Positions 1-12,114 of a stretch of DNA of 64,000 bases are shown piece by piece (position 1 is the first letter of the stretch; each line of letters opens with the position of its first letter). The notes under the pieces were generated by a model, which saw only the letters and a program-made list of their open reading frames with translations, did not search any database and was not told where the DNA came from. The stretch is taken from positions 47,729,705 to 47,793,704 of the forward strand of contig NC_066343.1 of the NCBI RefSeq assembly GCF_022539315.1. The letters run 5' to 3'. A program made the position numbers and the translations under genes. The stretch comes from Serinus canaria (taxonomy: Eukaryota; Chordata; Aves; Passeriformes; Fringillidae).

Positions 1-1249
1 ATTTTGTCAATAACTGTTATCTGGACCTACTGCCTAGTAGAATATAAAGATGTATTATGTATCATGAATGCAGGTATATCCTAGAGGGTGAAAATTTGAC
101 ATAAAGTATTGCAAAGCATACTTCTTCAGCTACTTAAAATTCCGAAACTGCAAAAAAACAGTATGCTCTGAATCTCAAAATTGGTTTTCTCTGATAATAT
201 AAATTTGAAAAGCCATCAAGGAAAAGTCTGGCTCTGTCAATCTAAATCCTTATAGGTATTTTTTGATTTTCATATTTTAATGATGTTCATAGTTGGGATC
301 CACACATAATAAAGTCTGATTTAGCTATTAAGACAACTCTCATTCCTACAGTGCTCTCATGTTTCCCTGCTTTGCAAAGTCATACTGATATACATAAACC
401 TAACAGAGACCAAATTTTCCATGAAGTTAACATAACTGCTGTGATTTTAAGAAAATGTCATTTAACAGAATTTAAAACAATTTTTTTCAGCAGAGGAATA
501 AGAAGGAATATTTTCTCCTAAGAAATGAACTCTGAAACAAGGTTGTACCAATGTTTCATAACTTCCATTACATTCTTCATTACATGAAACTTTCTTTCTC
601 ATTGTTTTCCAATCAAACTTCTCTTCAGGATTTAATGCCTTAGCCAGAAGGGACCTTCTCAGATGGGTCATCTTCAGCTTAATCTCCTTCTCCTATGAAT
701 CAATATGAAGTATAGGGAAAACAATTTCAAACATCCAGGAAGCTGGACTTTCAGGGAGTCAGTATTTCCTAATAAGTAAATCTTCCCATATTATTCACTC
801 TTCTGAGATAAAAAATGTAAATTCTGGAAGGCATGTGTATATGTAATTCCCATAGAGAGTCAAATCTGTTTCAGATCTTCTGCAACAGCTGCAGGTTTTA
901 GCAATGACTATCCAGAACAAAAATTTAGACCAATGTGATTTTTCATTTAATTAATGTAGAAACTTGAAGTCTCAACTGTGTCAGTTGGAATGCAGAATAC
1001 ACTCACACTATATTCCTCTAGAAAAATAAAAGGTTGTGCAAATAAGGAATTTTCTTTAATTTTATATCCCTCTCCAGAGAGACTTATGGTACTACATTGC
1101 AAGTTAAAATACAATTAAAATAATATATGTAAAACAACAGGTATAGAAAAGACATTTTTTGTTTAGTTTTGGTCAAAAAAAGTGTAGCCAGGATGGAGAC
1201 ATGTAGAGAAAGACCATACAGATAACCAAAGGACTGGGAAGTCATTTGT

Positions 1250-1602
1250 CCAGACATGAGTAAAGCCTTAGGGGAGACTTGATCAGGTTCTGGTATTTAA
1301 AGGGTAGCTACGAAGAAGATGGAGATGCCCTTTCTTACAAGGAGTCAAATGGAAAATATGAGAGGTAATGGGTACAAGTTATTCCTGGAGACAATCTGAT
1401 TAGACACAAGAGGAAAAAATTTCACAGCAAAACTACTGCAATAACCTCCCAGGAGAACAAGTAAATTTCCCTACACTGGACACTTGAAATTAATCTGACC
1501 AGGGGGTTAGGCCATCTTGTCTATTCTGTGATTTTGCCAAGAGGTGTTGAACCAGATGATTCTTGAGGTCCCTTTCCAACCTGGTAATCTACGATTGCAT
1601 GA
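1250..1602 (+). repeat. CR1 LINE 3'-end fragment
   Basis: The sequence has the hallmarks of the avian CR1 3' region: a GGAGACTTGATCAGG-like start, then GGGTACAAGTTATTCCTGGAG, a GGACACTTGAAATTAATCTG-like stretch, GGCCATCTTGTCTA, and the terminal GAGGTCCCTTTCCAACCTGG followed by a degraded ATTCTATGATT-type end. It is many substitutions away from the consensus I know, so an old 5'-truncated insertion. It lies antisense to KDM4C. Confidence 0.85.
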
Positions 1603-2387
1603 AAAAATAATGAAAATTTAAAAATTTATTCAGAAAATAAATATATGCATTTAATTCAAATGAAGCATAAAACTTTAGGTTGCAGGTTGGTAGGACTAAC
1701 TTGAATTGCTGATTTTTAACAGGGAAGGTCGCACTTTGGGATAGCCATATATTTAATTCATTTATATTTAAGTCATTTTCAATGCACAGAAGATTGGTTA
1801 AAAGAGAACCATATTATCTCAAGTATAATTCTAGGATTAGATAAAAGTATTGTACTATTTTGAAGTGAAAGCTGTTAGGATAATCTAAGGTTATCATCCA
1901 AACTCTGAAGGGACAGAAACATTATCCTAAAATCACAAATAGGATGAAATACATATCAGCAATTATTATCATGCTGATGTCAGGACTGAGGTTCTACACA
2001 AGCAAAAATATATTACAATATTTAAGTTGGATGCCAAACTAATAAAAGTTTTCCCCAAAGAAAACCACAGCCACATTGTTTGCAATGAATAATACTATCC
2101 AAACAAGCAAAAGAGAACTACAGAAAAAACAAAATTCAGTATCTACTTTATCATTCTGCCTCAAGGCACAATCAAGCCTTCTTCAACTATTCCTGAAAAA
2201 TGATTCCATAATATGTTTTTAAAAATCTCAAAGAAGTAGCTTCTCTATTAAATCTCCGTATATCCTAGCCCTGTTGTTCACTAGTTTCAGAAATAAAAAA
2301 TCATAAAAATTCATAAAAATTCCTGGTATTAACTTCTGCTGATGCAGCTTAAAGTCTCTACAAGTCATCTTGTCCCTAAAAGACAAG

Positions 2388-2492
2388 ACCGAGATTCCCT
2401 TTCTTAGAAGGAGTCATGTGGAAAATATGAAGGATAGTGGGTACAAGTTATTCCTGGAGACAATCTGATTAGACAGAAGAGGAAAAAATTCC
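2388..2492 (+). repeat. CR1 LINE fragment (short)
   Basis: About 105 bp closely parallel to 1317-1420 in the other CR1 copy, sharing CCCTTTCTTA.AAGGAGTCA, GGGTACAAGTTATTCCTGG and GACAATCTGATTAGACA. It lacks the CR1 3' terminus, so it is an internal fragment or a partial duplicate of the copy about 1 kb to its left. Confidence 0.75.
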
Positions 2493-2839
2493 AGAATGGC
2501 AATTGTTTACGTTACTCTTAATCATACACACATAATTTTACATTACAGAATGTGATTTTTTTTTCTTTCTGCCTTCTCTTCACTACACTAAGAAAATTAT
2601 ACCTTTTCAATCCTCCCTTATGGAATGGTTGAAATCTATCAGGAATGATTAAAAGAATTTTGCTTTCTTGCAATTTCAGTTGCAACTCCTGTATATTACA
2701 CCATGGTATTCTGAACATTTTATGTCTACTGTTACAGTTTTTCAGCTGGACTCTTACCAAAGCTGAAAAGAGCATACAGTTTGTTCTATGGATTTTTTTT
2801 TACAAGCATCCTCGTGTCATGTTTCAGATTCTATAAATT

Positions 2840-3092
2840 GATGACATGTTCTCTTTGTGACTGGAGTGGTCACAACTGCAGCTGGCAATAGGAACTACTG
2901 CTTAGGTGGAGTCTGCCATATTATGTGTGCCTAGCTGACAACTCATAAATAATCTCCCTATCTCTGCTGAACTTCACATGATTTATTTTTCAATAAAGTT
3001 TAACACTCTGGAAGCATCACATTACATAAACTCTCCCAGTTTTTGTGCAATAATCTTGAATTGCTTAAAACAGACCAGTTTAGATTTCCACA
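2840..3092 (+). repeat. Long inverted repeat, left arm
   Basis: This 253-nt segment is the reverse complement of 4333-4585. By direct reading I count 9 substitutions and no indels, about 96% identity. Most differences are transitions. The arms are not microsatellite or poly(A) sequence. I do not recognise a repeat family in them. They contain no long ORF. Confidence 0.9.
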
Positions 3093-3225
3093 TATGAACC
3101 ATAATGACATGAAAATGATGCCCAGAAATTTATTCTCTTAATGGTGTTAAGAGCCCTATGAGAATGATGGTTGGTGGTCTGAGATATTAATGTTGAGAGA
3201 AATATATTTTAACAACAACAAAAAT

Positions 3226-3263
3226 ATATTTGCCAAACATATTGCTATGTGTTTGGCAAATAT
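3226..3263 (+). repeat. Short perfect hairpin in the inverted-repeat spacer
   Basis: Arms ATATTTGCCAAACA (3226-3239) and its exact complement (3250-3263) flank a 10-nt loop. A 14-bp stem; no known family. Confidence 0.8.
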
Positions 3264-4332
3264 TATTTTCATCATCTCTCTTCTGCCACTGCCAATATCA
3301 GAATTTAAAACACCATCAAAAGCATCTGAAAATCAGGATTCATGAAAACTTTTGCTTATTCCTTACTCCCATGATCTGCCACAGCAAAAAAATCAGTGTC
3401 CTGTCCTTCAATAGACACCTCTTAGCATTCTGGCATTGTCTAGGTTTTTATAAATTGATAGATTCAGCACTTGTTCAATATTTTTCTTGTTATCTGAGAT
3501 AGGCTGACTGCCATCTACTTCCTCGCATCATCTGTTCTGTATCTTTTAAAAAAACAACATCATATTTTCCAGGCTGATGTCACCTCATCTAAGCTATGCA
3601 AATTCTTGCAAACACTAATAGCTCTGAGATTGCTACTACTGCAAGATCAGCATGTCAAAACTTTTGAAAGACCATATTATAAAAAAGTTAATTTGTTATT
3701 ATTCATGTGTTTGTATTTAACAAAGCATTATTCACTTTCCTGAAGCAGCAAGATTTCTGCTATTTATCTTGGGTAGCAGATGACTACTACCTATTGCTCC
3801 AACATTTTGCAGGTGAAAAAGAACATGTGAATAGCATGGAGTAACAAAGTGAATGTAGTAGCATGTGAATGACATGTAGTAACAAAGACTAGAAGACAGC
3901 AGACAAGAGGACAAGTTTGTAAGTAAACAAACTGTTCAATATTTCATTAAAACTTTCCAACCTAATGATGACTTAAGGCAAAAAGATGGAATTTTATTCC
4001 ACAGGCATATTTGAATGAAGGACTCTCTTGGGGTACAAATTCATTTCATTCAGGTTACCAAAACAAAGCTACAGAAAGATGATTTTGTAGCTTTAACAAT
4101 TCAACTGTACAATAATCAATACACACAAAAAATCACATCAGTTCAGTTAAATATATGACAGGTAAAGCTTACATTAAAAAATTGTCCAACTGTCCAAATA
4201 TCCAATAACAAGCATGGTCTAGTCTTTGCATGGTGAAAATGGTGCTCACTTTCAGTCCTATTATCTTCTTGTTAGCTAACTTAAAAAGTGCAGAAATACA
4301 CTGAGCCTTCTCTACAGTTTATAGAGTGTGCT

Positions 4333-4585
4333 TGTGGAAATCTAAACTGGTCTGTTTTAAGCAATTTAAGATTATTGCACAGAAACTGGGAGAGTTTACG
4401 TAATGTGATGCTACCAGAGTGTTAAACTTTATTGAAAAATAAATCATATGAAGTTCAGCAGAGATAGGGAGATTACTTATGAGTTGTCAGTTAGGCACAC
4501 ATAATATGGCAGACTCCACCTAAGCAGTAGTTCCTGTTGCCAGCTGCAGTTGTGACCACTCCAGTCACAAAGTGAACATGTCATC
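4333..4585 (-). repeat. Long inverted repeat, right arm
   Basis: Reverse-complement partner of 2840-3092 with equal length and no indels. The spacer (3093-4332) is 1,240 nt. Both arms lie in the same KDM4C intron, so the primary transcript would contain complementary 253-nt segments. Confidence 0.9.
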
Positions 4586-5738
4586 AGTTCTAAAACCTCA
4601 TCACATAAAAATTTTATTCAGCTGACTCCCATATGGTCTTGATATATCATTCACTACTTCTTCTCATCTCCTGAAATAATTTGGCTAAAACAGTACTTTC
4701 CCTTAAATTCAGATTTTTCTTATTATGAGAAACTTATATGCATCATATGAGAATAACCCCAAACTTATCAGTAAAATGTGAATAATTCTTCTCAAATTAA
4801 TGTTTTCCACAGATGTTAGTATAAGTGACTCATCAGACACTTCACTTTTGTTCTTATCATTCACTTGCTCCTGCCATCTAAATGACCACTTCAAGATTAT
4901 TTGTAACCTTAAAACCTAAGAACAATTTTAGAATCTTTCTACGACACATAATTAAGATATTTTAAGACTGGATTTTGTTTTACAATTCTTTCAGTGACTT
5001 TTAAAAAATGTACTAGAGTTGAAAGACACTCCTAATTTCCACTCAGATATGTTATTTTTATATTGTAGTTAATAACAGGTCCCAAGGCATATCTTAAATT
5101 TTTCAGTGTCTTTAACAAAAAACATGTGATTTATTCAATGGTATTTCATGTGAATTATTAAATGGTATTTCATGAATAAGGATCTGCTCCTTAGAACTTC
5201 CCTACTTCCACACCATAGTTGTAATTTCCCTGAAAGAAATTAAATTTTTTCAGTTTTTGATAGAGTAGCAGGGCTTCCTAACCCTGTTTGTTTAACCGAT
5301 AATTAAATTCTGAGCTCATAACAACAGACTTACACTTTTATCCTTGATATTCCCCTGAATCTAGAACAACAGTCACAAAATTATTTCAGAAGATCCCCAA
5401 ATTTACAACTGCCTGAAAAGGAAGCTATAATAGGGTATTCTAGTAATCAATGAAACACAAAAATTGAATTCTACCTATTTAGGAGAAGTCTCACATTTTC
5501 TCTCTTTTACATGCATTTTAATTTTCAGTTTTGCTCAAACACTGTTTTTTACAGAACTATATCCTGTTAGCCAATCCTTTTCAGGAGTCTAAGAAACTAC
5601 TGCAAGTTTGTGTATCAAAACGCCATTACATTTTACACTCAAATATTCTCGTATTTAACAAATAGTTTTTCCCCAGCAAGCATGATCAGAAAAAATACAC
5701 AGGCTACATACCACATGAAATAATGCATATGCTACCTT

Positions 5739-5750
5739 CCCCCCCCCCCC
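5739..5750 (+). repeat. C12 homopolymer
   Basis: Twelve consecutive C, 36 bases past the PHD1 exon donor on the minus strand, where it reads as a G run. Confidence 0.9.
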
Positions 5751-5786
5751 TTAATCTCTTTTGTGTTAGATAGATAAACAACTTAC

Positions 5787-5863
5787 AGCTGTCCAGGCTT
5801 CTTTTCTGCATCGAGAACACAACCACTCATTATGGATTTCAAGAGAAGGAACACCATAGCAAC
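5787..5863 (-). CDS. KDM4C: KDM4C coding exon: second part of PHD finger 1
   Basis: A 77-nt exon with acceptor TTATTCTAG before 5863 and donor GCT|GTAAGT after 5787. After the split Ser it encodes [15 protein letters not shown], then [10 protein letters not shown]. Human KDM4C has CYGIPSHEI..GWLCARCKRNAWTA at the same place. The Cys pairs complete the first PHD zinc site. The exon ends on a codon boundary; the next human exon begins ECCLCNL, and nothing like it occurs in 1-5786, so it lies beyond the left edge. Confidence 0.95.
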
Positions 5864-6832
5864 CTAGAATAAGAGAGCTGGATTGATTATTATATTCTGC
5901 CTTTTAATCAAGGATGTAATACAATTATTTCAATTATATATAAATACAATTCAATTATACATAAATTTTAATAAAACACATCTATCATGTCACAAAGGAG
6001 ATTTTTACAATCTAGGCTTACTAATGTCATAGTCTATAAAATACATCTTCCCAAAACCTAAATAAAAAGAACCCACAAAAACCCTCATAAGAAAACCAAA
6101 ACAAACACCCAGTAAATGAAACTGGACAAGAAAAACTCCAAGCACTCCAAAGAACAAAATCACAATGAATTTCTTATTTTTGTCATTGCGGTATCATATC
6201 ACCAACTCTCCCTGAAGTAAAATTGTGACTTAATGTACTGACATTTATTCTGGGCAAATATATTTCTAAATATCTCGTGGACTTCTTAGACTTAACTATT
6301 ACAGTTCTACTTTTCAAGAGTTCTATAGTTTTACTATACAGTTCTACTATTACAGTTCTACAGTCTTTAGGAGATACTGCAGAAAAATCCATGCATTCAT
6401 CAGTTACTCTTGCAATAAAAAAGAATGCTAAGTGAAGGAAAATACTGCACACCCAAATTTAACAGTAATATTCACAAGTCCTCCAGGAGAATTTCACCCT
6501 AACTATTTAATAGGATACAATACCATTGGACAGTGATTTAAAATAGAGAAGCAAAAGAGTAATTAAATCACTAGAACAGAAAAAAGAATCAGAAGTTTCT
6601 GATCATTAAAAATTTACATGACAGTTAATTCTTCAATATTTTTACAGCAACTATAAGTCACAGAAAATGTAATGCAGTTTTCAAAAAAAACTAGCCAGTG
6701 ACTGAAGCATTACAAATGGAAATGTTCTTCAAGTACTTTTAAAGACATTCTAGAAGCCTAGCTAACTATTATTTATCAATAAAGCAAAATTTAAAATTAC
6801 ATTTCTGGCAACAGAACAATTAGATTATTTAC
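5864..6832 (-). other. KDM4C: KDM4C intron between the two PHD1 exons
   Basis: A 969-bp AT-rich intron with GTAAAT donor and TTCTAG acceptor. It contains an imperfect local repeat of TTACAGTTCTAC-like units around 6297-6362 but no exon or gene. Confidence 0.85.
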
Positions 6833-7049
6833 TTGCATGAACCCGTACACAACACTTTGCACATGAAATCAGAAGACTTGTTCCATCTTCTTCAACAAAG
6901 GCATTTGATGGATAGTTTTCAGTGTTTTCTTCACTATAAATAAAACACATCTCTGGAATAAGAGGTTTAGTCTTCACACTTTCTGCTGTCAATGTTTCTG
7001 CTGAGTTTGCTTCGCTGAAACTAGGACTTTCTTCATCCTGATTGTCTGG
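6833..7049 (-). CDS. KDM4C: KDM4C coding exon: first half of PHD finger 1
   Basis: The acceptor is TTATTTTCCAG before 7049 and the donor is CAA|GTAAAT after 6833. The first third is a variable Ser/Glu-rich stretch. The rest reads [33 protein letters not shown] and VRVHAS, which is almost identical to human KDM4C and separates it from the KDM4A and KDM4B paralogues. ISCAKCC provides zinc ligands of the first PHD finger. The exon has 217 nt and the last base, A, joins GT of the next exon to encode Ser. Confidence 0.97.
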
Positions 7050-7637
7050 CTGGAAAATAAACAAAATCTATATTTAAGTAAAAGAAAGGAGGGTTTTACT
7101 CTTCCTTGTGACAATGATAAAACTATTCCACCCCTCCCAACTTTCGTACTAAGTATAACAGTTTCATAAGAAAATTAACTGCTTCTAAGTATTTATCATA
7201 GTCATCCTATCTTGATTGCTCCAAATAACTATGACATCTGGAATAGCACTCAGCCTGCAAACCAGTGTTATTGCAGTGGAGTTCAGTGGTACTGTAACCT
7301 CTTGGGCCATTTAACTCAGTCCAGTGCAATAAAGGCTTTTTTCCTGGTCCCCATGCTGAGGAAATTCCAGTTTAGCACCTTCCAAATTAGCAGCATTTTT
7401 ATTGGCCATTTGACACAGTAATTCCCACAAGACAGCATCAAACAGTGCTCTGCATTAGACTGTTTCCTAGGTAATATTTTTCCTCAGAAGGCCTAAGTAC
7501 TGTGAAAACACTTATTTCCTCAACACTGAACAAAGGCAGCATAAAAGAGGCCCTGATAAAAAGTATTTGGAGAAAGACATATAAGGAAATAGCTAGAAGA
7601 TACAAATCTACCTGGGTTCACCACACCAAAAGGGAAA

Positions 7638-7682
<45 letters not shown>

Positions 7683-7901
7683 ACACAAGCCCAGCACAAA
7701 TGGTAGTAGGAGGTATACAGCCTCTGCAGCCAAGGATAGATGCAGGTGAACAAAGTATCAGTTCTAATTTTAATGCAAGTGAGTTTTTTACCTCTCTTAC
7801 TAATTAAATACTTAAGTTTATGTTTTTCATAATTTCTTTGAAATTAAGTAGCCAGGCAGCTATTTTACACTTCATCCAGAAGCTGTGAGAATCTTGCTTA
7901 C
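7050..7901 (-). other. KDM4C: KDM4C intron with CA microsatellite
   Basis: An 852-bp intron with GTAAGC donor and TTTTCCAG acceptor. It holds the (CA)n tract at 7640-7680; nothing else recognised. Confidence 0.85.
7640..7680 (+). repeat. (CA)n microsatellite
   Basis: About 20 uninterrupted CA units. It explains the apparent His-Thr and Val-Cys runs in overlapping reading frames, which are not genes. Confidence 0.98.
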
Positions 7902-8083
7902 CTTATAGTATGGCATGAGAAGAGTGCAAACGGCACAGTGAGGTTCCTTTTTTGCACAAGCTGCATTGTATTCTTTTTCAGCATTGAAATTGGGTAGTCT
8001 CGTCTGCCACAGGTAGACCAGAGGCTTGGCCCATGCCTCTGACTCTTGAACTTTCTCTTCAATTAAGGTGGTTTCAAGCAGTT
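7902..8083 (-). CDS. KDM4C: KDM4C coding exon: segment entering the PHD region
   Basis: The acceptor is TTCTTTTAG before 8083 and the donor is AAG|GTAAGC after 7902. It encodes [10 protein letters not shown], then [25 protein letters not shown] and [13 protein letters not shown]. This aligns without gaps to the human KDM4C block WAKPLIHLWQT...[11 protein letters not shown]. The Cys and His residues here belong to the extended zinc-binding region ahead of PHD1. The exon has 182 nt and ends on a codon boundary. Confidence 0.96.
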
Positions 8084-11000
8084 CTAAAAGAAAGCAAACA
8101 ATGGCTATATTACAGTCATGGAAGGAAGATAAATAACAATGAATCTGTCATGTGCGCTAACAAAGGTCAAACAATCTTACAAGAAGTCTGTGTGCAAATG
8201 TGGACGCAGAAGTCTAAAGAATGTTGTGTTAGGAAAAACAATTAAGTGCTCTGACATGCTCAGACATGCTCTGACATCTCTGTCAAGAGCTGACTGCTCC
8301 ATGTAAAGCATAAATAGCCCTACCATTTACAATTTGTATTCATATCAACAATATTATGTCTCACTCTCCCACGGTCTCTTTAATGCCTCCAAACTCTATC
8401 CCCTCTCCCTCCATGCACACAGCCCTAAATTACTTATGGATGGAACATATTGAGTCCCAGCAGCAGGGCCAGACAAATCACTCTACTTGCACAGGATGAC
8501 ACTTCACAAACTCCTCATGGAGAGTGACACTCATTTTCCAAAGGGGAAAAAAGGGCAAACGATATAGCCAGGGAGTAATGGGGAACAATCAGATCTAAGA
8601 AGTAGATGTATGTAGCAGAAACATGCTGGATCATATGGACAATGCCTATTAAATCTTCCACAATCAATGAAAAGGCATGTAAGTGTCAATCAGAATAATT
8701 ATGTGAATGAGGACAGGAAAATGTGAAAATATTAGAATTAAACATTCAGACAACAAAAGCAATTTATAGTATACTGTCCTGTACTAATGATGTATTTAAG
8801 AAAAACTGTTCACTTTAGAAGAGGAAAATTCAAACACAGAGAAACATTTAAGTACATTAAGCTGATTCATCACATTCCTTCAGCCCATGACAGCTTTCTC
8901 GCTTTCTCCACTTTACGAAAAAGCAGAGGCTTTATGGATCTCCTATGATAAATGTCACACATTGCTACAAAACCACTATAAAATTGGCAACATTTTTATC
9001 AGTGTTGAATAAAATATCAACTAAAATCATTGTGTACAAGCAAGCCAAATGCAATAATAAAAAAAAATATATCCTGCATGTGGTTTTTAATCCATTTTTT
9101 ATAGTTTCTCAAAAAAACTAATACCAACTCAATAAACATTTGCCAATAATCTGGGTAGAAGGGCACAAAGAAAACTGCAAAAAAGCTACCAGTATTTAGC
9201 AGTAGAGCTTTCTGGTGAAAAGCTCTATCTATCTCTAGCTATCTCACCTTCAAAAAGAACATCAGTGAAAGAAGAGCTGAACACGAGGAGAAGATGAACA
9301 TATAAAATGCCAGCATTACTTCTATAACTTTTTTAACTACTTACTTTGTAAGTTAAAAGCTTAACTAAGTTTTTGCTTAAAAAAAGTCTGTCCAATCATA
9401 TTTTTTCTACTGCTTGCAATTTTAAAGAACTGTAAAACACATAGCTCTGAAAATTATTTCTCTAGTTCTCTTTCTATCTGTTTAAATTTTCCTTTAAAGA
9501 GCCATCTTACAAGCAGCCTCAACTTTACAGGTATTTTTTTTAATTTTTCCTATTACATTACTTCCCTTCAGGAGCTTATACCATTATTTTAAATATTTTC
9601 ATTATAGTTGTGACCTCACAGAAAATTCAGAGCTTGATTCTCCCTTATGAAGAAAACAAAGAGGCACACAGAATTGTTGTGAAGGTTTGTATTATCTTCA
9701 ATACTTATGATCACCTTTGAAACTGACATCCTCCGACTGCACCACTCCTTACCACTGCTGAAGAATTCTCCCATGATAGTAGAAGCCTTTGCCCAGAACC
9801 TCACCCTATAGTGTTCTTTATTCAAAAATCTCTCTTCATATTTTTAGTCCTGAAACCCATTCTGGGTTGATAACTGAAGTTCTTTCATACAGGGTTCTGA
9901 CTTTCAACTGCCTACAGCAGGCTGCTGAGTTCATTAGTATATTGGTTCTGGTTTTAATGAAAACAGTATTTACGCCTTAATTTCATATATACTCCATAAT
10001 TTCAGTTCCCTCTAGTGTGATTTTTACAAAAGCTCTCCCAAACAAGAACTTGAAAAGAACATAAAACAAGAATAAAGCTGGCTTTAATAGCCTTTCATTG
10101 CTTTCAAGAGTTTGTATTTATTTTTGAACCTCATTCCAAAAGAAGCCAAGGACAAGATGTCATATGTATATGTACAAGACTCTATCTATTACAAACTCAT
10201 AAAATTTTAACACTATTTTAATAAATTTATCTTCTCCTTTACATTATGTTTAGAGCACTTCCAGTTAGCTGCTGACTAGAAGCAAACGCTCCACATTTAT
10301 TTACCTCTGATCTATAACATCTATAATTCTGAATTCTATGTCCTTCTAGGTTCCTTGAGGTGTGACTGTCTTCTCCATGATCCTTACTGCACTCTTGTGT
10401 CTCTGCATAAACTACACAAGCTCTCTGATATGATCCTCTGGTATATTACACCATGCAACCCCTCACTTCTCTCCACCACAAGAAGAAAGGAAAAATATCA
10501 ATCCTCTTTTCAGAGGGAAGCTGCCTAATCCAGTACTGAAGGGTTCACTGACAGGATACAAATTACGAGAAGACAGAATAGACATTCCTAAGGATTACAA
10601 GCTTTGTCTGATACTCTCTTATCACTACTGTAAGACCAATAAATTTCAGTTCTCCTCCGGAATTTCCTAGTCAACCTTGAGCCTAATTATCATCTTTCAA
10701 AGACTTTGGAATTATTATTTAATGTCCTTTTAATCAACATTCACCCACCCACAGTGAAATAATTAAATTTCCAAAGAAACTGGTATTTTAAAAAAGTTAC
10801 AGAGTACATGACCCCACTACAAAGCATGTACAAAACATGAAAATGCTCCCTTAAACAACTTCCTCACCAGGAAGGTGAGGAATGCAATCTTCTGCATAAC
10901 TATTCTGCATCAGTAGAACTTAGGCAGTTTCATTTTGTGTGCTTTATTTTTCATGTGTGCACCAGCATCAGTGAGAGGAAGAATTTCCACATAAACTTCT

Positions 11001-12114
11001 CTGACAGTTAAAGTGCAGTTATCTTCCTGATTTCCATGTAGGCAGAGAAGTTATGCACCATAAACAAAACTGAGAATCTGGTTAACAAAAACAGGCAAGG
11101 AAATTAAAAGAAAAACCAGCTCTCCAACTGTTTGAGGGAAGGCATAGAGAATATAATTACTTGATGTAATAAACACCGCTGTCTTGGCACAATTAATGGC
11201 CTTTCTTCACTTGTTCATTTGATAATACCAATGTCCTACCGATATCCAAAAACACTGTGGAAAGCTAAAGAGATTTTTAGATTTTTTTTTCTGTTTATCC
11301 AGTGCTTCTCACTCCTTTTACTTTCTTAAATTACTCCTTTCATTACCTACTATTCAGTTGAAGAGCAATCAGTGGCTCAGCTTAAAATAAATTTATTTTC
11401 CTGACTCACACTTTTGCATGCGGTTTCAGGGTAGACACTCAATGGCTTCATGTGAGCTCAGTGTTTCTCTGATCAGATGTATCTATTAGAAGGGCACAAA
11501 ACAACTGCTGCCCCTAACTAGCGACTTTCAAAATCCACCTTAACTGGGGATTCTCAAAATAAGAACAGAGAACAATTTGCAGTGTTCATACTGACTGAAA
11601 GATCTCAGAAACTCTACTGTCATAAGCAAGCCTACTTTTCAATTCAGCTGTGAATCAGTGCCAATTGCAAGTACTCAAAACCTGAAAAAACAGGTGGAAG
11701 CATCTGTTCCTACAGTGAGATACATTGCTCCCCACACCCCACCAAAAAACAAGCATCTACTTTATACAACCAGTATATAATGTTTCAAGAAACGCTATGA
11801 ACATGACACTTCATTCATAATCTTACATATTGCCATTTTTCTGAAAGATCCTGAGAAGGGTCTCAGTTCTGGCACAGCAAGTTTTGATGAATAGTACCTT
11901 ATGCAATGCTGCCAACCAACAACACTCTATGATATACACCATCATACAATCATGCCTTCATTGTGGTAACTTGGCCTTGCTCTAAGAGCACCTACCAATA
12001 GCCCAAGACTGGCAATTTGAAAGATAAAGGACAGCCAATGCAGTGGTGTGAAATATAATGTATGTCTATATAGAGCATTTTCTTTACAAAACACATGAAA
12101 AGGAGCTGGGGAAT
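8084..12114 (-). other. KDM4C: KDM4C intron, stretch 3' of the endogenous retrovirus
   Basis: About 4 kb of AT-rich sequence within the 18.5-kb intron 8084-26549. I see no exon, RNA gene or recognisable transposon. A minor local repeat of CTCTGACATG-like units lies at about 8248-8282. Confidence 0.7.
12110..12114 (+). repeat. Target site duplication, left copy (GGAAT)
   Basis: GGAAT immediately left of the LTR start; the same five bases follow the other LTR at 16744-16748. A 5-bp duplication fits class II/III (ERVK- or ERVL-type) integration. Confidence 0.85.

Larger units (their letters stand above)
1..5786 (-). other. KDM4C: KDM4C intron (partial) downstream of the PHD1 exon
   Basis: AT-rich sequence following the GTAAGT donor at 5786. 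It contains the CR1 fragments at 1250-1602 and 2388-2492, the long inverted repeat at 2840-3092 and 4333-4585, a short hairpin at 3226-3263 and a 12-C run at 5739-5750. No exon or gene was seen in the remaining stretches 1-1249, 1603-2387, 2493-2839, 3093-4332 and 4586-5786. Confidence 0.85.

Noticed and set aside
7502..7807. Open frames crossing the CA microsatellite on both strands
   Set aside because: Their length is due to the repeat, which has no stop codons in any frame; no conserved protein content.
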